Positions 1 through 8,015 of a stretch of DNA of 34,998 bases are shown here, piece by piece. The position numbers were made by a program, and so were the translations under genes. This DNA is from Gemmatimonadota bacterium (GTDB lineage: Bacteria; Latescibacterota; UBA2968; UBA8231). Below the pieces are notes generated by a model. That model saw only the letters and a list, made by a program, of their open reading frames with translations. It had not been told where the DNA came from and ran no database searches. Location of the stretch: positions 1-34,998 of the forward strand of contig JABHFS010000104.1 in the NCBI GenBank assembly GCA_018672475.1. Direction: 5' to 3'. Position 1 is the first letter of the stretch. Each line of letters begins with the position of its first letter.

Positions 1-635
1 CGCACCACCGCCTCCATATCCCCGTTGCGCGTCCAGCGCTCATAACTTTCCATGGCGATATCGCTGCTGCGCGGCTCGCCCAGCATCAGCCCACCGACGC
101 CTAACCCGCCCAGCTGCGACTTGTGGTTGCTGGCGACCATCATAAAGCTAGCGCCGGTGCCCGCGGCGATTTCGTTGGTCTCGGGCGTCCACTCATAGCT
201 TGCGTTGACCAATAACTCGACCCCGTCGCCGTACCACGGAAAGCCCTCACGGGTCAGGGCGTGCGCGTTGGGGTTGCCCTCGGGCAAATGGCGGGGAATG
301 TCGAAACCGTAGAGCACGTCGTCGGTGACGTCCCAGGCGACGTAGAGCGCCTGTCCGTCGTGTTTGAGCCAGACTTTGGCGTAGAGGTCCTCGCGACTCT
401 GCACTTCGAAGAATTGGGGGGTCCAGGCGCTGAAGTCGTCTAATTGCGCGGCGTCGTCGTATTCGCCGGGGGCGATGACGCCGTCGAGCTGGGGGGTGCT
501 GCCCTGGTAGACGCGGACCTCCTTGGGCCAGGCCCCGGCGTGGACGCGTTCGGCGCAGAAGGCCAACAGCACCGCCATGGTGAAAGTTATCAGTAGTCGA
601 AAATGAGCCAAGTGCTTCGTGAAAAAATGAGCCAC
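1..635 (-). CDS. secreted CBM9-like (DOMON-fold) protein, 3' end cut by window edge
   Basis: This reading frame runs off the low-coordinate edge, so only about 211 N-terminal residues are visible. I chose a GTG start at 635 because AGGAGA lies five bases upstream and the frame then encodes a hydrophobic leader (HFRLLITFTMAVLLAFCA) ending near VHA, a typical signal peptide. The mature part begins VRVYQGSTPQLDGVI and continues with DLYAKVWLKHDGQALYVAWD and YGDGVELLVNAS. That layout (a 'DG.i...EY' entry strand, then 'LY.a..v.D' strands) is the family-9 carbohydrate-binding module/DOMON-like fold used to bind sugars outside the cytoplasm. It lies downstream of the sulfatase gene and the Old Yellow Enzyme remnant, and is probably part of the same degradation locus. 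An ATG at 578 is a weaker alternative start because it cuts the leader. The specific ligand cannot be read from the sequence. Confidence 0.78.
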   Translation of the reverse strand, partial: MAHFFTKHLAHFRLLITFTMAVLLAFCAERVHAGAWPKEVRVYQGSTPQLDGVIAPGEYDDAAQLDDFSAWTPQFFEVQSREDLYAKVWLKHDGQALYVAWDVTDDVLYGFDIPRHLPEGNPNAHALTREGFPWYGDGVELLVNASYEWTPETNEIAAGTGASFMMVASNHKSQLGGLGVGGLMLGEPRSSDIAMESYERWTRNGDMEAVV

Positions 636-652
636 AGCTCTCCTCTAGTCGG

Positions 653-860
653 TTAATAAACCGGAAACATCTCGTAGACTTGATCAACAAGCTTATTGGT
701 CAGATCCGAGTCCGCAAACTCCGGCCGCCAAAACCTCCAGGTGCTGGCGTGGAAGATGTCGATCCCGGTGTCCTGCAATGGCAACAATACAGCTTCCAGC
801 TCCGCAGGCGAGTGAAATTGCCGGTCCTCGGCGCCATCGCCAGACGGTTGTCCGCACCAA
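653..860 (-). pseudogene. remnant of an Old Yellow Enzyme-type NADH:flavin oxidoreductase gene
   Basis: Directly after the sulfatase stop, the minus-strand frame ending at 653 encodes SPAELEAVLLPLQDTGIDIF followed by HASTWRFWRPEFADSDL. This closely matches the conserved late-barrel stretch of NADH:flavin oxidoreductases, usually 'PEELEALLAPLVDAGVDIFH.STRRFWEPEFEGSDLN'. A different frame just upstream encodes NRLAMAPRTGNF, which resembles the N-terminal 'NRI.MAPMTR' motif of the same family. If both matches are real, the gene has lost most of its interior and is frameshifted. The remaining tail (NKLVDQVYEMFPVY) does not match the family as I know it. Full-length members are roughly 350 residues or more, so no working enzyme can be made here. 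Confidence 0.45.
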
Positions 861-2456
861 CTACGACGTCCACCGGACCCGCCGCGACGCGCGCCGCTCT
901 TGCGGACAGTCGGCAAAATCCATGCGCGGGTCTTCGCTAGCGATATCCGGATAATAGAGCGGCTGATCCGCTTCAACCAACACCCCATCACCGCGCATGA
1001 TCTGATTGGAGGTCGAAGACGCAATGCGGCTCGGATAGCGGCGCGAAAACTCAGCGCGCTGCTGCCGCAGCGACTCTATCGCCGTGGCGAAGGAGAAATC
1101 CGCGTAAATCGCCGCCCGCAAACGCTCCAACTCATCGGCGACTGCGCCTCGGGCTCGTCCTATCAAATTGCGCTGCTCGTGCGGATCCTCCAACAAATCA
1201 AAGGCCAAGTCGTCGCCTTCATTGAAGGCGATATATTTGTAGCGCGGCGAGCGAATCATGCGATATTCGGTCCCCGCCCCGGCGTGCGGATTGAGATTCT
1301 CGACGAATATACCCGTGCGATCCGCCAGCGCCGAGCTGCCTTCACCCCTTATAATCGGGCTCAAATCCGCGCCGTCTAGAGCGCCGGGCGGCGGCTCTCC
1401 TGCCAAGCCGCAGAGCGTGGGAAAGAGATCTCCCAAACTCACCGGGTCGCCAACAACGGTGGGCATCTGCTCGCCGCGGCGATGCTCCGGAGTCGATACG
1501 ATCAGCGGCACCCGCACCGAAGCCTCGTGCCAGGTCTGCTTCCACCACAGACCGTGCTCGCCGCCCAATTCGCCGTGGTCGGAGGCGTAGACGACAATGG
1601 TGTTGTCGAGCAGACCGTCGCGCTCTAAGAGCGCCAAGAAATCGCCGATGATCTCGTCGAGATGGTCGACGCAGGCGAAGTAGGCGGCACGGGCGCGCAG
1701 GGTCTGTTCCTCGGTGATATCGGCGCAAAAATGGCCCTGCGATTCGCCGCCCTGAGCGCGCAGTGCCCCTTGCGTCGACGGATGATCCCAGCCATCGCCG
1801 CCGGGCCCCACCGGCGGTGGAGTAACGCCTTCGGGCCAGTAGCGCTCGCAGAAGCGGCGCGGCGCGTTCATCGGAAAGTGCGGATGCACAAAAGAAGCGT
1901 AGAGCAACCAGGGTTGGTCCGGTTGCGCGCTGCGCTGCTCGCGCAGCCAAGCAAGCGACTCGCGCACCACATACTGCTCCTGCAGCATCGACTCGGGAAT
2001 ATCGCTGATGCCGACGTCCTCGATTATCGACGGCATAAAAATGTGATCGCGCACCCCCGGCAGGCTAAGCGGATCCTTCTGGTGGCTCGGCGAGGGCGCG
2101 GCGAAATCGCCGTAGGGGCGGGCGTCGAACCCGGCGTACTGACGCGAACCCGGCAGGTGCATCTTGCCCACCGCAGCTGTGGCATATCCGCGCGCGCCCA
2201 GGTGCGAAGCGAAGGTCGGCGTCTCGGGCCACAGCACCGGACAGCGGTGCACGTGCCGCCCAGCCAATAGCGAGATGCGACTGGGCGTGCACAGCGGCAT
2301 CTGACAATAGGCCGCGTCGAAGCGTACGCCCTGCGCGGCGAGCCGGTCGAGCGCCGGCGTGCGACAGGGTTCGCCGCCTTGCTCCGATGACAGGCACGAG
2401 AGAAAGCGGTAATTGTGCTCGTCGCTGAGCAGAAAGAGGATATTGGGTCGGTCCAT
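861..2456 (-). CDS. formylglycine-dependent sulfatase (alkaline-phosphatase superfamily)
   Basis: A 531-residue arylsulfatase-type hydrolase expected to cleave sulfate esters from a sugar or other organic sulfate. The N-terminus MDRPNILFLLSDEHN carries a metal-binding Asp12. The maturation motif CTPSR (Cys56 to Arg60, followed by LLAGR) is where Cys56 would become formylglycine. Lys98 and His100 (GKMH) and the late SDHGELGGEHG block complete the active site. There is no signal peptide, so the enzyme should act in the cytoplasm. It follows the CBM9-like/PKD gene by 27 bp and ends a four-gene run with two sugar-acid dehydratase homologues, which points to a sulfated glycan as ultimate substrate. 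The extreme C-terminus (about the last ten Arg-rich residues) may be read-through into the decayed gene downstream. Phosphonate or phosphodiester hydrolases share the fold, but the CxPSR motif favours sulfatase. Confidence 0.9.
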   Translation of the reverse strand: MDRPNILFLLSDEHNYRFLSCLSSEQGGEPCRTPALDRLAAQGVRFDAAYCQMPLCTPSRISLLAGRHVHRCPVLWPETPTFASHLGARGYATAAVGKMHLPGSRQYAGFDARPYGDFAAPSPSHQKDPLSLPGVRDHIFMPSIIEDVGISDIPESMLQEQYVVRESLAWLREQRSAQPDQPWLLYASFVHPHFPMNAPRRFCERYWPEGVTPPPVGPGGDGWDHPSTQGALRAQGGESQGHFCADITEEQTLRARAAYFACVDHLDEIIGDFLALLERDGLLDNTIVVYASDHGELGGEHGLWWKQTWHEASVRVPLIVSTPEHRRGEQMPTVVGDPVSLGDLFPTLCGLAGEPPPGALDGADLSPIIRGEGSSALADRTGIFVENLNPHAGAGTEYRMIRSPRYKYIAFNEGDDLAFDLLEDPHEQRNLIGRARGAVADELERLRAAIYADFSFATAIESLRQQRAEFSRRYPSRIASSTSNQIMRGDGVLVEADQPLYYPDIASEDPRMDFADCPQERRASRRVRWTS

Positions 2457-2483
2457 GGTAGTGCCTGCCTCGTTAATGTATTT

Positions 2484-3575
2484 TCATCGCACGATCACAT
2501 CCCAGACCTTCGACATGCGCGCCTTCCCCTCGGGACCTTCGACATAGAGCGTCACGGTATAGCTGGTGCCCGCCTCTTCGTACTTGTGAATAGGATGCTG
2601 CTCGGTCGAGATCTTGCCATCGCCAAAATCCCAACGCCACGAATCGATCTCGCCATAGGAAAGATCCTTAAACGCGATCAGACGGCGCTCCATATCGACT
2701 ACGGTAAACTCCCACTGCGCTTCGACCGGGTCGCGCAACGCTTTTTCCAACGGCATCAACCTGAAACCGACCAAATCGGAGGCGTTGCCATACATGGTCG
2801 TCTTGTGCGACAGGTTCCAAAAGCCTTCGAACTGTTGCTGTTTAACATTGACATCGTCGTAGTCGAGAATGCACCAGGTCATCCCGATCAGCGCATCCTC
2901 CTCTAACTGCGACTCGACGGCGCGTGCGGGTCCCTCGTGGGGAGCGTAGTCGAAAGGCGTGATCCAGAATTCAAGCGTGTATTTACCGCTCTCGCCCGGC
3001 GCGAAGTCATAACTCGCCGCCGCATTGGCCCAGGGCAACTCATAGATCCACTGATTGCTGCCCCAGACCATGGTCCAGGGTTTGCCGTCGGCCGGAGTCA
3101 GCACATGGTAATTTTGTGCGTGCACGCCGTGAAATTTAAAATGGCCGTCCAGCCCTTCAAGACCATTCGCACCCTTATCCTCGCGCAGTTGAGGAATCAA
3201 CGGCCCGCCGGACAAATCGCCGTCCACAATGACCTCGAAGATATCGTTATGCAAATCCCGATGACTGAAATCCCAGTAGTCGTCGTAGGCCTCGTAGAGA
3301 AAATAGAGTCGATTGAGCCCCTTGACCCACCCCACACGCACAGTCACATCGAGATCGGTTGTGTCGATAGGGCTATCGTGCACGGTGTCTTTCAGCTCTT
3401 CGATGCCGATCGCGTAGTCGGCGGGCACCATCGTCCAATCAGCCGGGTCGCCGTCGACACGGGGGATCATATCGGCGGGGAACTGGAAAATCTTGAACGT
3501 AGTGTCTGGCCGTTCCAGCGCGACAACAGGCATCGCCAATAGCGCACAAGTAGCCAAGTGCATCCAATATTTCAT
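2484..3575 (-). CDS. secreted CBM9-like protein with C-terminal PKD domain
   Basis: A 363-residue exported protein. Residues 1-20 form a signal peptide (MKYWMHLATCALLAMPVVA). Residues about 37-240 resemble a CBM9/DOMON-type beta-sandwich, with the entry motif VDGDPADW, then VGWVKGLNRLYFLYE and YDDYWD. Residues about 286-363 form a PKD domain with the hallmark WDFGDG at 315-320. The same 'DGD..eW..VP.DY' and 'GW..G.NRLYF..E.fD.YWD' signature occurs in the protein at 22637-23590, so the two are paralogues. PKD domains usually act as spacers or protein-protein contact modules in surface polysaccharide enzymes. No catalytic residues are evident; I infer binding or capture of substrate outside the cell. 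It sits 25 bp after the rhamnonate-dehydratase-like gene and 27 bp before the sulfatase gene. Confidence 0.8.
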   Translation of the reverse strand: MKYWMHLATCALLAMPVVALERPDTTFKIFQFPADMIPRVDGDPADWTMVPADYAIGIEELKDTVHDSPIDTTDLDVTVRVGWVKGLNRLYFLYEAYDDYWDFSHRDLHNDIFEVIVDGDLSGGPLIPQLREDKGANGLEGLDGHFKFHGVHAQNYHVLTPADGKPWTMVWGSNQWIYELPWANAAASYDFAPGESGKYTLEFWITPFDYAPHEGPARAVESQLEEDALIGMTWCILDYDDVNVKQQQFEGFWNLSHKTTMYGNASDLVGFRLMPLEKALRDPVEAQWEFTVVDMERRLIAFKDLSYGEIDSWRWDFGDGKISTEQHPIHKYEEAGTSYTVTLYVEGPEGKARMSKVWDVIVR

Positions 3576-3600
3576 CTGAGTATTCCCATTGGTCTAAAGT

Positions 3601-4809
3601 TCACAGCACCACATCGTTGCCACCCGCAGCAACCTGCGCGTGGTCCCAGGGCCGGATCCAATCCTCGGCGATCTCCTGGCCAAAACCCGGCGCGTCGGAG
3701 GGCACTAGATATCCATCTTTCGGTACTGGCACGCCCGGCATTGCGGCAACCTCCGCAAGTGGTACGCCCACCGGCGTGCTCATGTGAAATTCACTGAGCG
3801 TACAATCGGGCATCGCATAACAAAAATGCTGGCCATAGGCCGAATTCAACCCGCCGTGCGGACTGCTCTTGATCCCCGCCGCTTCGGCGATATGATAGAT
3901 CTTGATCGCCTCGGTCATTCCCCCGCACCAGTGCAAATCGGGTTGTACCACATCGACGCAGCGGTTTTCGACCAACTGGCGAAACGGCACGCGGGTATGG
4001 TGGTCCTCGCCGGTAGCAATCGGCATAAAAGGCACCGCCTGGCGCAATTGAATATGCCCCTCCAGATCCTCGGGGATCAGCGGCTCCTCCATCCAGCGCA
4101 GTTCGTAGGGTTTGAGCCGTTCGGCCAAGCGGATGGCAAATTCGACATCGTAGGCCATCACCGGGTTAATCATTAGTTCGGCGTCCCGCCCCACCTGTTC
4201 CCGCGCCTTAGCAACCTTGTCTTCCATAATATTCAACCCGGTTATGCCCTGCTCGTAATGCACCGGATTCGTTATCTTAAAATGCTTGAAACCCAACTCC
4301 ATCGACCAGTCCAGATCGTCGCCGGTGCAATAACACAGAATCTTCTCGCGCGCCGGCCCGCCGAGTAGGCGATAGACAGGCTGTTCGAATAGCTTGCCCT
4401 TCAAATCCCATAACGCCAAGTCAACCGCGCTCTGCGCACAGGCCGACAGCCCCAGCGATCCGTGCCGCTTCGAGGCGCGCCACATCATATCGTTCAAATG
4501 CTCGGTGGCAAAACAGTCGCGCCCCTCTAATAGCGGTGCATAAAAATAGTCGACTAGCGCCGCCACTGGCTCGCCAAAGCCCGTCCGCCCCAAGCCCCAA
4601 GTCCCATCCTCAGCGGTCACCTGCACCCACACTGCACGCCCCCCAATGCCCGGCGATTTGCTGGGTAAATCCGGTGGAAATTCCGGATACTTATTCATCG
4701 GCAGGCCAATGGGCGACGAATGGCGCCAGCTCTCGCGTCGAGCCGGCGTCTTGGGCTCTTTCTTCGGCAAGGCGACTCTGACGGCCCTGATAGATTTGAT
4801 CTTCATCAT
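3601..4809 (-). CDS. L-rhamnonate dehydratase-like enolase-superfamily protein with an altered metal ligand
   Basis: A 402-residue mandelate racemase/muconate-lactonizing family protein. The N-terminal capping domain has IGLPMNKYPEF, close to the RhmD loop 'IATPMSKYPEY', and His30 lies near the RhmD loop histidine. The barrel carries GLSACAQSAVDLALWDLKGK, WMEEP (Glu241), ATGED (Glu268), QPDLHWCGG (Asp291) and SPHGG (His318). Spacing from position 215 to Asp291 and His318 matches RhmD numbering (76 and 103 residues). Known RhmD enzymes dehydrate L-rhamnonate to 2-keto-3-deoxy-L-rhamnonate. Position 215, where RhmD has the first Mg-binding Asp ('LMFDCWM'), is Asn here (LMINPVM), read directly from codon AAC. 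Activity is therefore uncertain. ATG codons at 4809 and 4806 are both possible starts; GAGG upstream suits the second slightly better. It follows the other enolase-family gene by 12 bp. Confidence 0.86.
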   Translation of the reverse strand: MMKIKSIRAVRVALPKKEPKTPARRESWRHSSPIGLPMNKYPEFPPDLPSKSPGIGGRAVWVQVTAEDGTWGLGRTGFGEPVAALVDYFYAPLLEGRDCFATEHLNDMMWRASKRHGSLGLSACAQSAVDLALWDLKGKLFEQPVYRLLGGPAREKILCYCTGDDLDWSMELGFKHFKITNPVHYEQGITGLNIMEDKVAKAREQVGRDAELMINPVMAYDVEFAIRLAERLKPYELRWMEEPLIPEDLEGHIQLRQAVPFMPIATGEDHHTRVPFRQLVENRCVDVVQPDLHWCGGMTEAIKIYHIAEAAGIKSSPHGGLNSAYGQHFCYAMPDCTLSEFHMSTPVGVPLAEVAAMPGVPVPKDGYLVPSDAPGFGQEIAEDWIRPWDHAQVAAGGNDVVL

Positions 4810-4821
4810 TGATCCTCTCAG

Positions 4822-5973
4822 TTAAATGCGATTATCGTCGATATAATCCCAGTTGTACTCAATCCCCAATCCTGGATTCTGCGACACATGCACATAGCCT
4901 TCATCGTCGATCGGGTCGGTGATCCGATGCAGATGCGGTGGTGGAACTTCGTAATCGAGTTCAGCGCGCAACAAACCGCGTTCGTAATAACGGCAGGTAG
5001 CTTCGGGCGTCGCCGCCGCCAGATGCATATGTGGCGCGCCGACTCCGTGCAACTCGCATTGCACGCCGTAGAGTTGGCACAAATTAATCACCTTCCAGCA
5101 GCCGGTGATGCCGCCATAACTCATATCGACGCGCAGCATATTACAGGCCCCCTGCAACAACCATTCGGCGCGGGCGAAAGGGCCGCCCTTGATGTGCTCG
5201 GGCGAACAGATGGCGATCCGCGTCTCCTGCGTCAGGCGCCGGTAAGCTTCCACCCGAGTCTCAACCATCGGGTGTTCGAGCCAGTAATAGTTGAGCTTTT
5301 CCAGTTCGCGAGCGACCCACAGCGATTCCTCCAGAGTATAAACCCCGAACGGATCTAACATCAGCACGATATCGTCGCCGACCGCCTCGCGCACCGCGCG
5401 ACAGATCTCGACGTCCTCTTTCGGGAAACCGGGCAGTTGTGGCGCCGGACCCGGTATATGCGGGTCCCAGCAGATATTGGCGTGCACCTTAAACGCCTTA
5501 TACCCGCGTTTCACGCAATCCTGCGCCAGCTCCACATAGACCTCGGGACCGCCCAGATTCGGGTAAGTGCTGGCGTAGGCCTCGATCTTCTCGCGCGTCC
5601 CACCCAAGAGCTGGTACACCGGCAAGCCGGCTTTCTGCCCCGCCAGATCCCACAAGGCGCAATCAACGACACCTAGCTCATGCTCAGTGAGGCTGTGGCC
5701 AAAAGTCGACATCTGGTCCATCCAGTGCCACAGCTTCTCGCGATTGAGCGGATTCTCGCCAACCAGCAGCTGCTTTACAGGCCCTTCCATCGTCGCCTTG
5801 TTACCGCCCAGCATATGCCCAGTGATCCCTTCGTCGGTGGAGATCCGGGTAATCGCGACGGTGCCCTCGGTTTCCTCGGCATCGAGCCAGACGCCGTAGC
5901 CCCAGCGCGTACCTGCTCTGCGGCCTTGGTTCATCGTGCGACTATGAATAACTTCGACATCGGTGATTTTCAT
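4822..5973 (-). CDS. mandelate racemase/muconate-lactonizing family sugar-acid dehydratase
   Basis: A 383-residue enolase-superfamily enzyme with the full mandelate-racemase-type set of barrel residues: Lys162 in YKAFKVH, metal ligands Asp207 (LMLDPFG), Glu233 (WLEHP) and Glu259 (SPEH), then Asp283 (RVDMSYGG) and His309 (CELHG). The intervals of 26, 26, 24 and 26 residues fit the family. The residue two after Lys162 is His164, where mandelate racemase itself has a second Lys (KxK), so substrate or stereospecificity may differ. Expected chemistry is removal of a proton next to a carboxylate and loss of water from an aldonic or aldaric acid. The start at 5973 has GGGAG six bases upstream. It is the first gene of a tight run with the RhmD-like gene, the CBM9-like/PKD gene and the sulfatase gene, which suggests one pathway. 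The exact acid sugar cannot be assigned from sequence alone. Confidence 0.88.
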   Translation of the reverse strand: MKITDVEVIHSRTMNQGRRAGTRWGYGVWLDAEETEGTVAITRISTDEGITGHMLGGNKATMEGPVKQLLVGENPLNREKLWHWMDQMSTFGHSLTEHELGVVDCALWDLAGQKAGLPVYQLLGGTREKIEAYASTYPNLGGPEVYVELAQDCVKRGYKAFKVHANICWDPHIPGPAPQLPGFPKEDVEICRAVREAVGDDIVLMLDPFGVYTLEESLWVARELEKLNYYWLEHPMVETRVEAYRRLTQETRIAICSPEHIKGGPFARAEWLLQGACNMLRVDMSYGGITGCWKVINLCQLYGVQCELHGVGAPHMHLAAATPEATCRYYERGLLRAELDYEVPPPHLHRITDPIDDEGYVHVSQNPGLGIEYNWDYIDDNRI

Positions 5974-6052
5974 ATTAGCTCCCTGTATGAGTTGGTGAGC
6001 TGGCGCTAAAATGCATAGCCATTAACACTATTATTCAATTCACTCACAACGC

Positions 6053-6937
6053 CTACTCCGGTTGGCTTGCCGAGTGAATCTGGTAAAACCTGCTGCCGAT
6101 ATCAGCGATCTGGCCGATCGTGAGATATACTTCGTACTCTATCTCGGTTTCACTTGTTATAGCCAATGTCTTGATCGGAGCAAAATACGAACAACCATTC
6201 CCGTCGGGGCCTTTTGTTCCTCTGTAGCGATAACAGGTCATTTCCCTGGTCCCTGGGGTATAGACGCCGATCCCCCAACGCCCGTCGTCGACATATGCGG
6301 CCCAGTGCTCGTCGCGGCCCTCGTACTCGTTGGGCCATTGTGGGACTTTGCTCGTCAGTTCGCCATGGGTCCACGGTGTCTGCCCTCGGTAGAACATGAG
6401 ATTGGCCAGGTCGTAGTCGGCAAAAACCGCCGGCATTTCCTGGTGCCGCGGCTGATGGTCGCTATCCCCGGCATAGCTAAACTTAAAGCGAATATGCACC
6501 ACGTTCCCCATCAACGCGATCCACTGCTCCATAACCGCCTCGTCAATGTCCCCACCCGTCGCCCAATGCTTCGGCGTGCTCTTGGTGTAGAGCGTCTCGT
6601 CAGTGCTCGCATGCTCGATCAAGCCAGCCGCAAGCCCCTTGTAATCCCCGCCTTGCACTGGATTCCAGCGCCATTCCCTTTTCCCCCAGCGCGATCCGTC
6701 GCTGTCGCCGTAATACGATTGCTGGATAAACCGTCCCCGGTCAAAGCGGTTGAGCAGGTTGCGCCGGGGGGCCGACTCTGACAGATAGAAGACGCTGCCG
6801 CCCGATTCGAGATCCACGCCGAGCCGGACCTTCCCATTGTCGATGAAAATCTCCCCTTCTCCTGCTGCGAAAACGAGTGTGGGCAGCGCGATCAGGACGG
6901 CGACCAACGCACCGGCCAACCATGGGCTCCGGATCAA
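6053..6937 (-). CDS. secreted beta-sandwich protein of unknown function
   Basis: A 294-residue protein with a clear signal peptide (IRSPWLAGALVAVLIALPTL, cleavage near VFA|AGEGE). The only start that keeps the leader is TTG at 6937; no good ribosome-binding site is seen. The mature sequence opens with GEIFIDNGKVRLGVDLESGG and then SVFYLSES and NLLNRFDRGRFIQQSYYGD. That pattern, 'iENg.lrvgid...GGsi..l......NlvN..D.GR.iQ.SYYG', resembles galactose-mutarotase-like folds seen in polysaccharide-active proteins. Other aromatic-rich segments (HWATGGDIDEAVMEQWI, DEHWAAYVDDGRWGIGVYTP) would suit sugar binding. I cannot name the family or show catalytic residues. It lies just downstream of the truncated DUF6785 membrane-protein gene, so both may be leftovers of one locus. 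Confidence 0.68.
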   Translation of the reverse strand: MIRSPWLAGALVAVLIALPTLVFAAGEGEIFIDNGKVRLGVDLESGGSVFYLSESAPRRNLLNRFDRGRFIQQSYYGDSDGSRWGKREWRWNPVQGGDYKGLAAGLIEHASTDETLYTKSTPKHWATGGDIDEAVMEQWIALMGNVVHIRFKFSYAGDSDHQPRHQEMPAVFADYDLANLMFYRGQTPWTHGELTSKVPQWPNEYEGRDEHWAAYVDDGRWGIGVYTPGTREMTCYRYRGTKGPDGNGCSYFAPIKTLAITSETEIEYEVYLTIGQIADIGSRFYQIHSASQPE

Positions 6938-6956
6938 GGTGTTTTTTCTCTGACGA

Positions 6957-7581
6957 CTAGAAAATCAACCGCTCGTGCACGATCCATTGCTTGCGAAGGA
7001 TGACCATCGCGGCGATCATCACCAAAAAGAGAGCCCATACGAAAGGCAGCCAGCAGAGAATGACCGGCAGCCAGAATGACCAAGGCACAGGACGCCCACG
7101 ACCCAGACCCTCATAGAAGGAATCCAAGATCGCGGGGTCGTCCAGCATCAGCCAGTGCGGGACATAGGGCAGAATCCGTTCCCGCCATTCGTTCTCGGGC
7201 GTCGCGTAATAAAACGGGATAGTGACCTGAATCAGAAACTTCGCCGCGAAAAGCGAGGGCAGCGGTGAAGCCATGACCATCATGATATAGATCAGCAGGA
7301 TCTCGCGACGGTGCAGACCGATGCAGTGATTTGAGCAGGGGATTGATCAGACCTGTAAGAAAGAACAGCAGGAAAACAGCCCCCACCGTGCTGAAACCGA
7401 GGGCCATAAACGAGCCTTGTAAGTAGAAGCTCGCGTACGGTACGCCCGCCCCGATAAAGAAGGAGAACAGGGCCCCAAGAAACAATGCCCGCGGCGTAAA
7501 AGCCGAAGGGGATCCGAGGTGAGCAAGACTCCCTTCGGCGCTGGCGGATATGTCCCGCTCGGCGCGAAGTTTTCCCTTCAT
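6957..7581 (-). pseudogene. frameshifted and truncated DUF6785-type multipass membrane protein
   Basis: The N-terminal part, starting at 7581, reads FTPRALFLGALFSFFIGAGV, then PYASFYLQGSF and a second hydrophobic stretch ending LINPLLKSLHR. That frame is then lost. One base out of register, near 7310-7317, the sequence resumes with LHRREILLIYIMMVMASPLP and goes on through FYYATPENEW, WRERILPYVPHWL, VPWSFWLPVI and RKQWIVHERLIF to a TAG stop at 6957. This order is the first ~200 residues of DUF6785-family membrane proteins, which as I recall are around 600 residues or longer and continue past 'ERLIF'. The gene therefore has both a frameshift and a missing C-terminal two thirds. An assembly error could explain the single-base shift but not the truncation. 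The family has no established function that I know of. Confidence 0.7.
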
Positions 7582-8015
7582 CCTCTGGCCCCTGAATCGG
7601 TCGCGTTCGGCATTGCGGATTAGCTGTTCTGCCGGGCGACCCGGTCATATTCGCTCACATAGTGGATTCGACAAAATCCGCGCGCTGCATACCGTCGATC
7701 ACAACCAGAAACGGTGCAGGTCTGACGTCCGTACTGCCTTTCCCGCTAAGGCGTCAAACGACCGTGACGCCGTATTTGCTGATAGTGGCGCGTACAATAC
7801 CCTCAAGCAACGGCAACGCAATCGCAGACCGTACACATTTTCCCACTGCGAACCCGCTTTTTGTACTCCCGTTCCGGCGTGAAGTGCCTGCCTCGCCGCA
7901 GCTGTTGATAGTGACGCGGGCAATACCCCCGGGCCGCTACCGGATCTTCACAGTCCGTAGCCTTGCGAACTACCGCCGACTCGATGCTCTCGTTATTGCA
8001 AGCCCACCTATCCGA
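7582..8015. other. 434-bp gene-free stretch
   Basis: No reading frame here has a ribosome-binding site, recognisable domain or coding bias. The stretch separates the broken DUF6785 gene from the end of the peptidyl-prolyl isomerase gene, both on the minus strand, so it would contain the end of one transcript and any promoter of the next. I see no convincing -35/-10 pair. The only structure that stands out is an imperfect direct repeat, listed separately. Confidence 0.6.
7768..7928. repeat. imperfect direct repeat, two copies 126 bp apart
   Basis: The 35-base segment at 7768-7802 recurs at 7894-7928 with 28 of 35 bases identical by eye; the best core is TTGATAGTGACGCGGGCAAT versus CTGATAGTGGCGCGTACAAT. 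Weaker similarity extends upstream, through a GTACT-CC-TTCC...GGCGT pattern, so the original unit was probably longer. Conceptual translation on the plus strand conserves LLIV.R.IP in both copies, but no convincing gene surrounds it. It may be a diverged intergenic repeat family or the remains of a duplicated coding module. Confidence 0.5.

Noticed and set aside
7292..7648. Alternative 118-residue minus-strand frame over the DUF6785 remnant
   Set aside because: It is the shadow of the true frame; hydrophobic segments and family motifs appear only in the other two registers.
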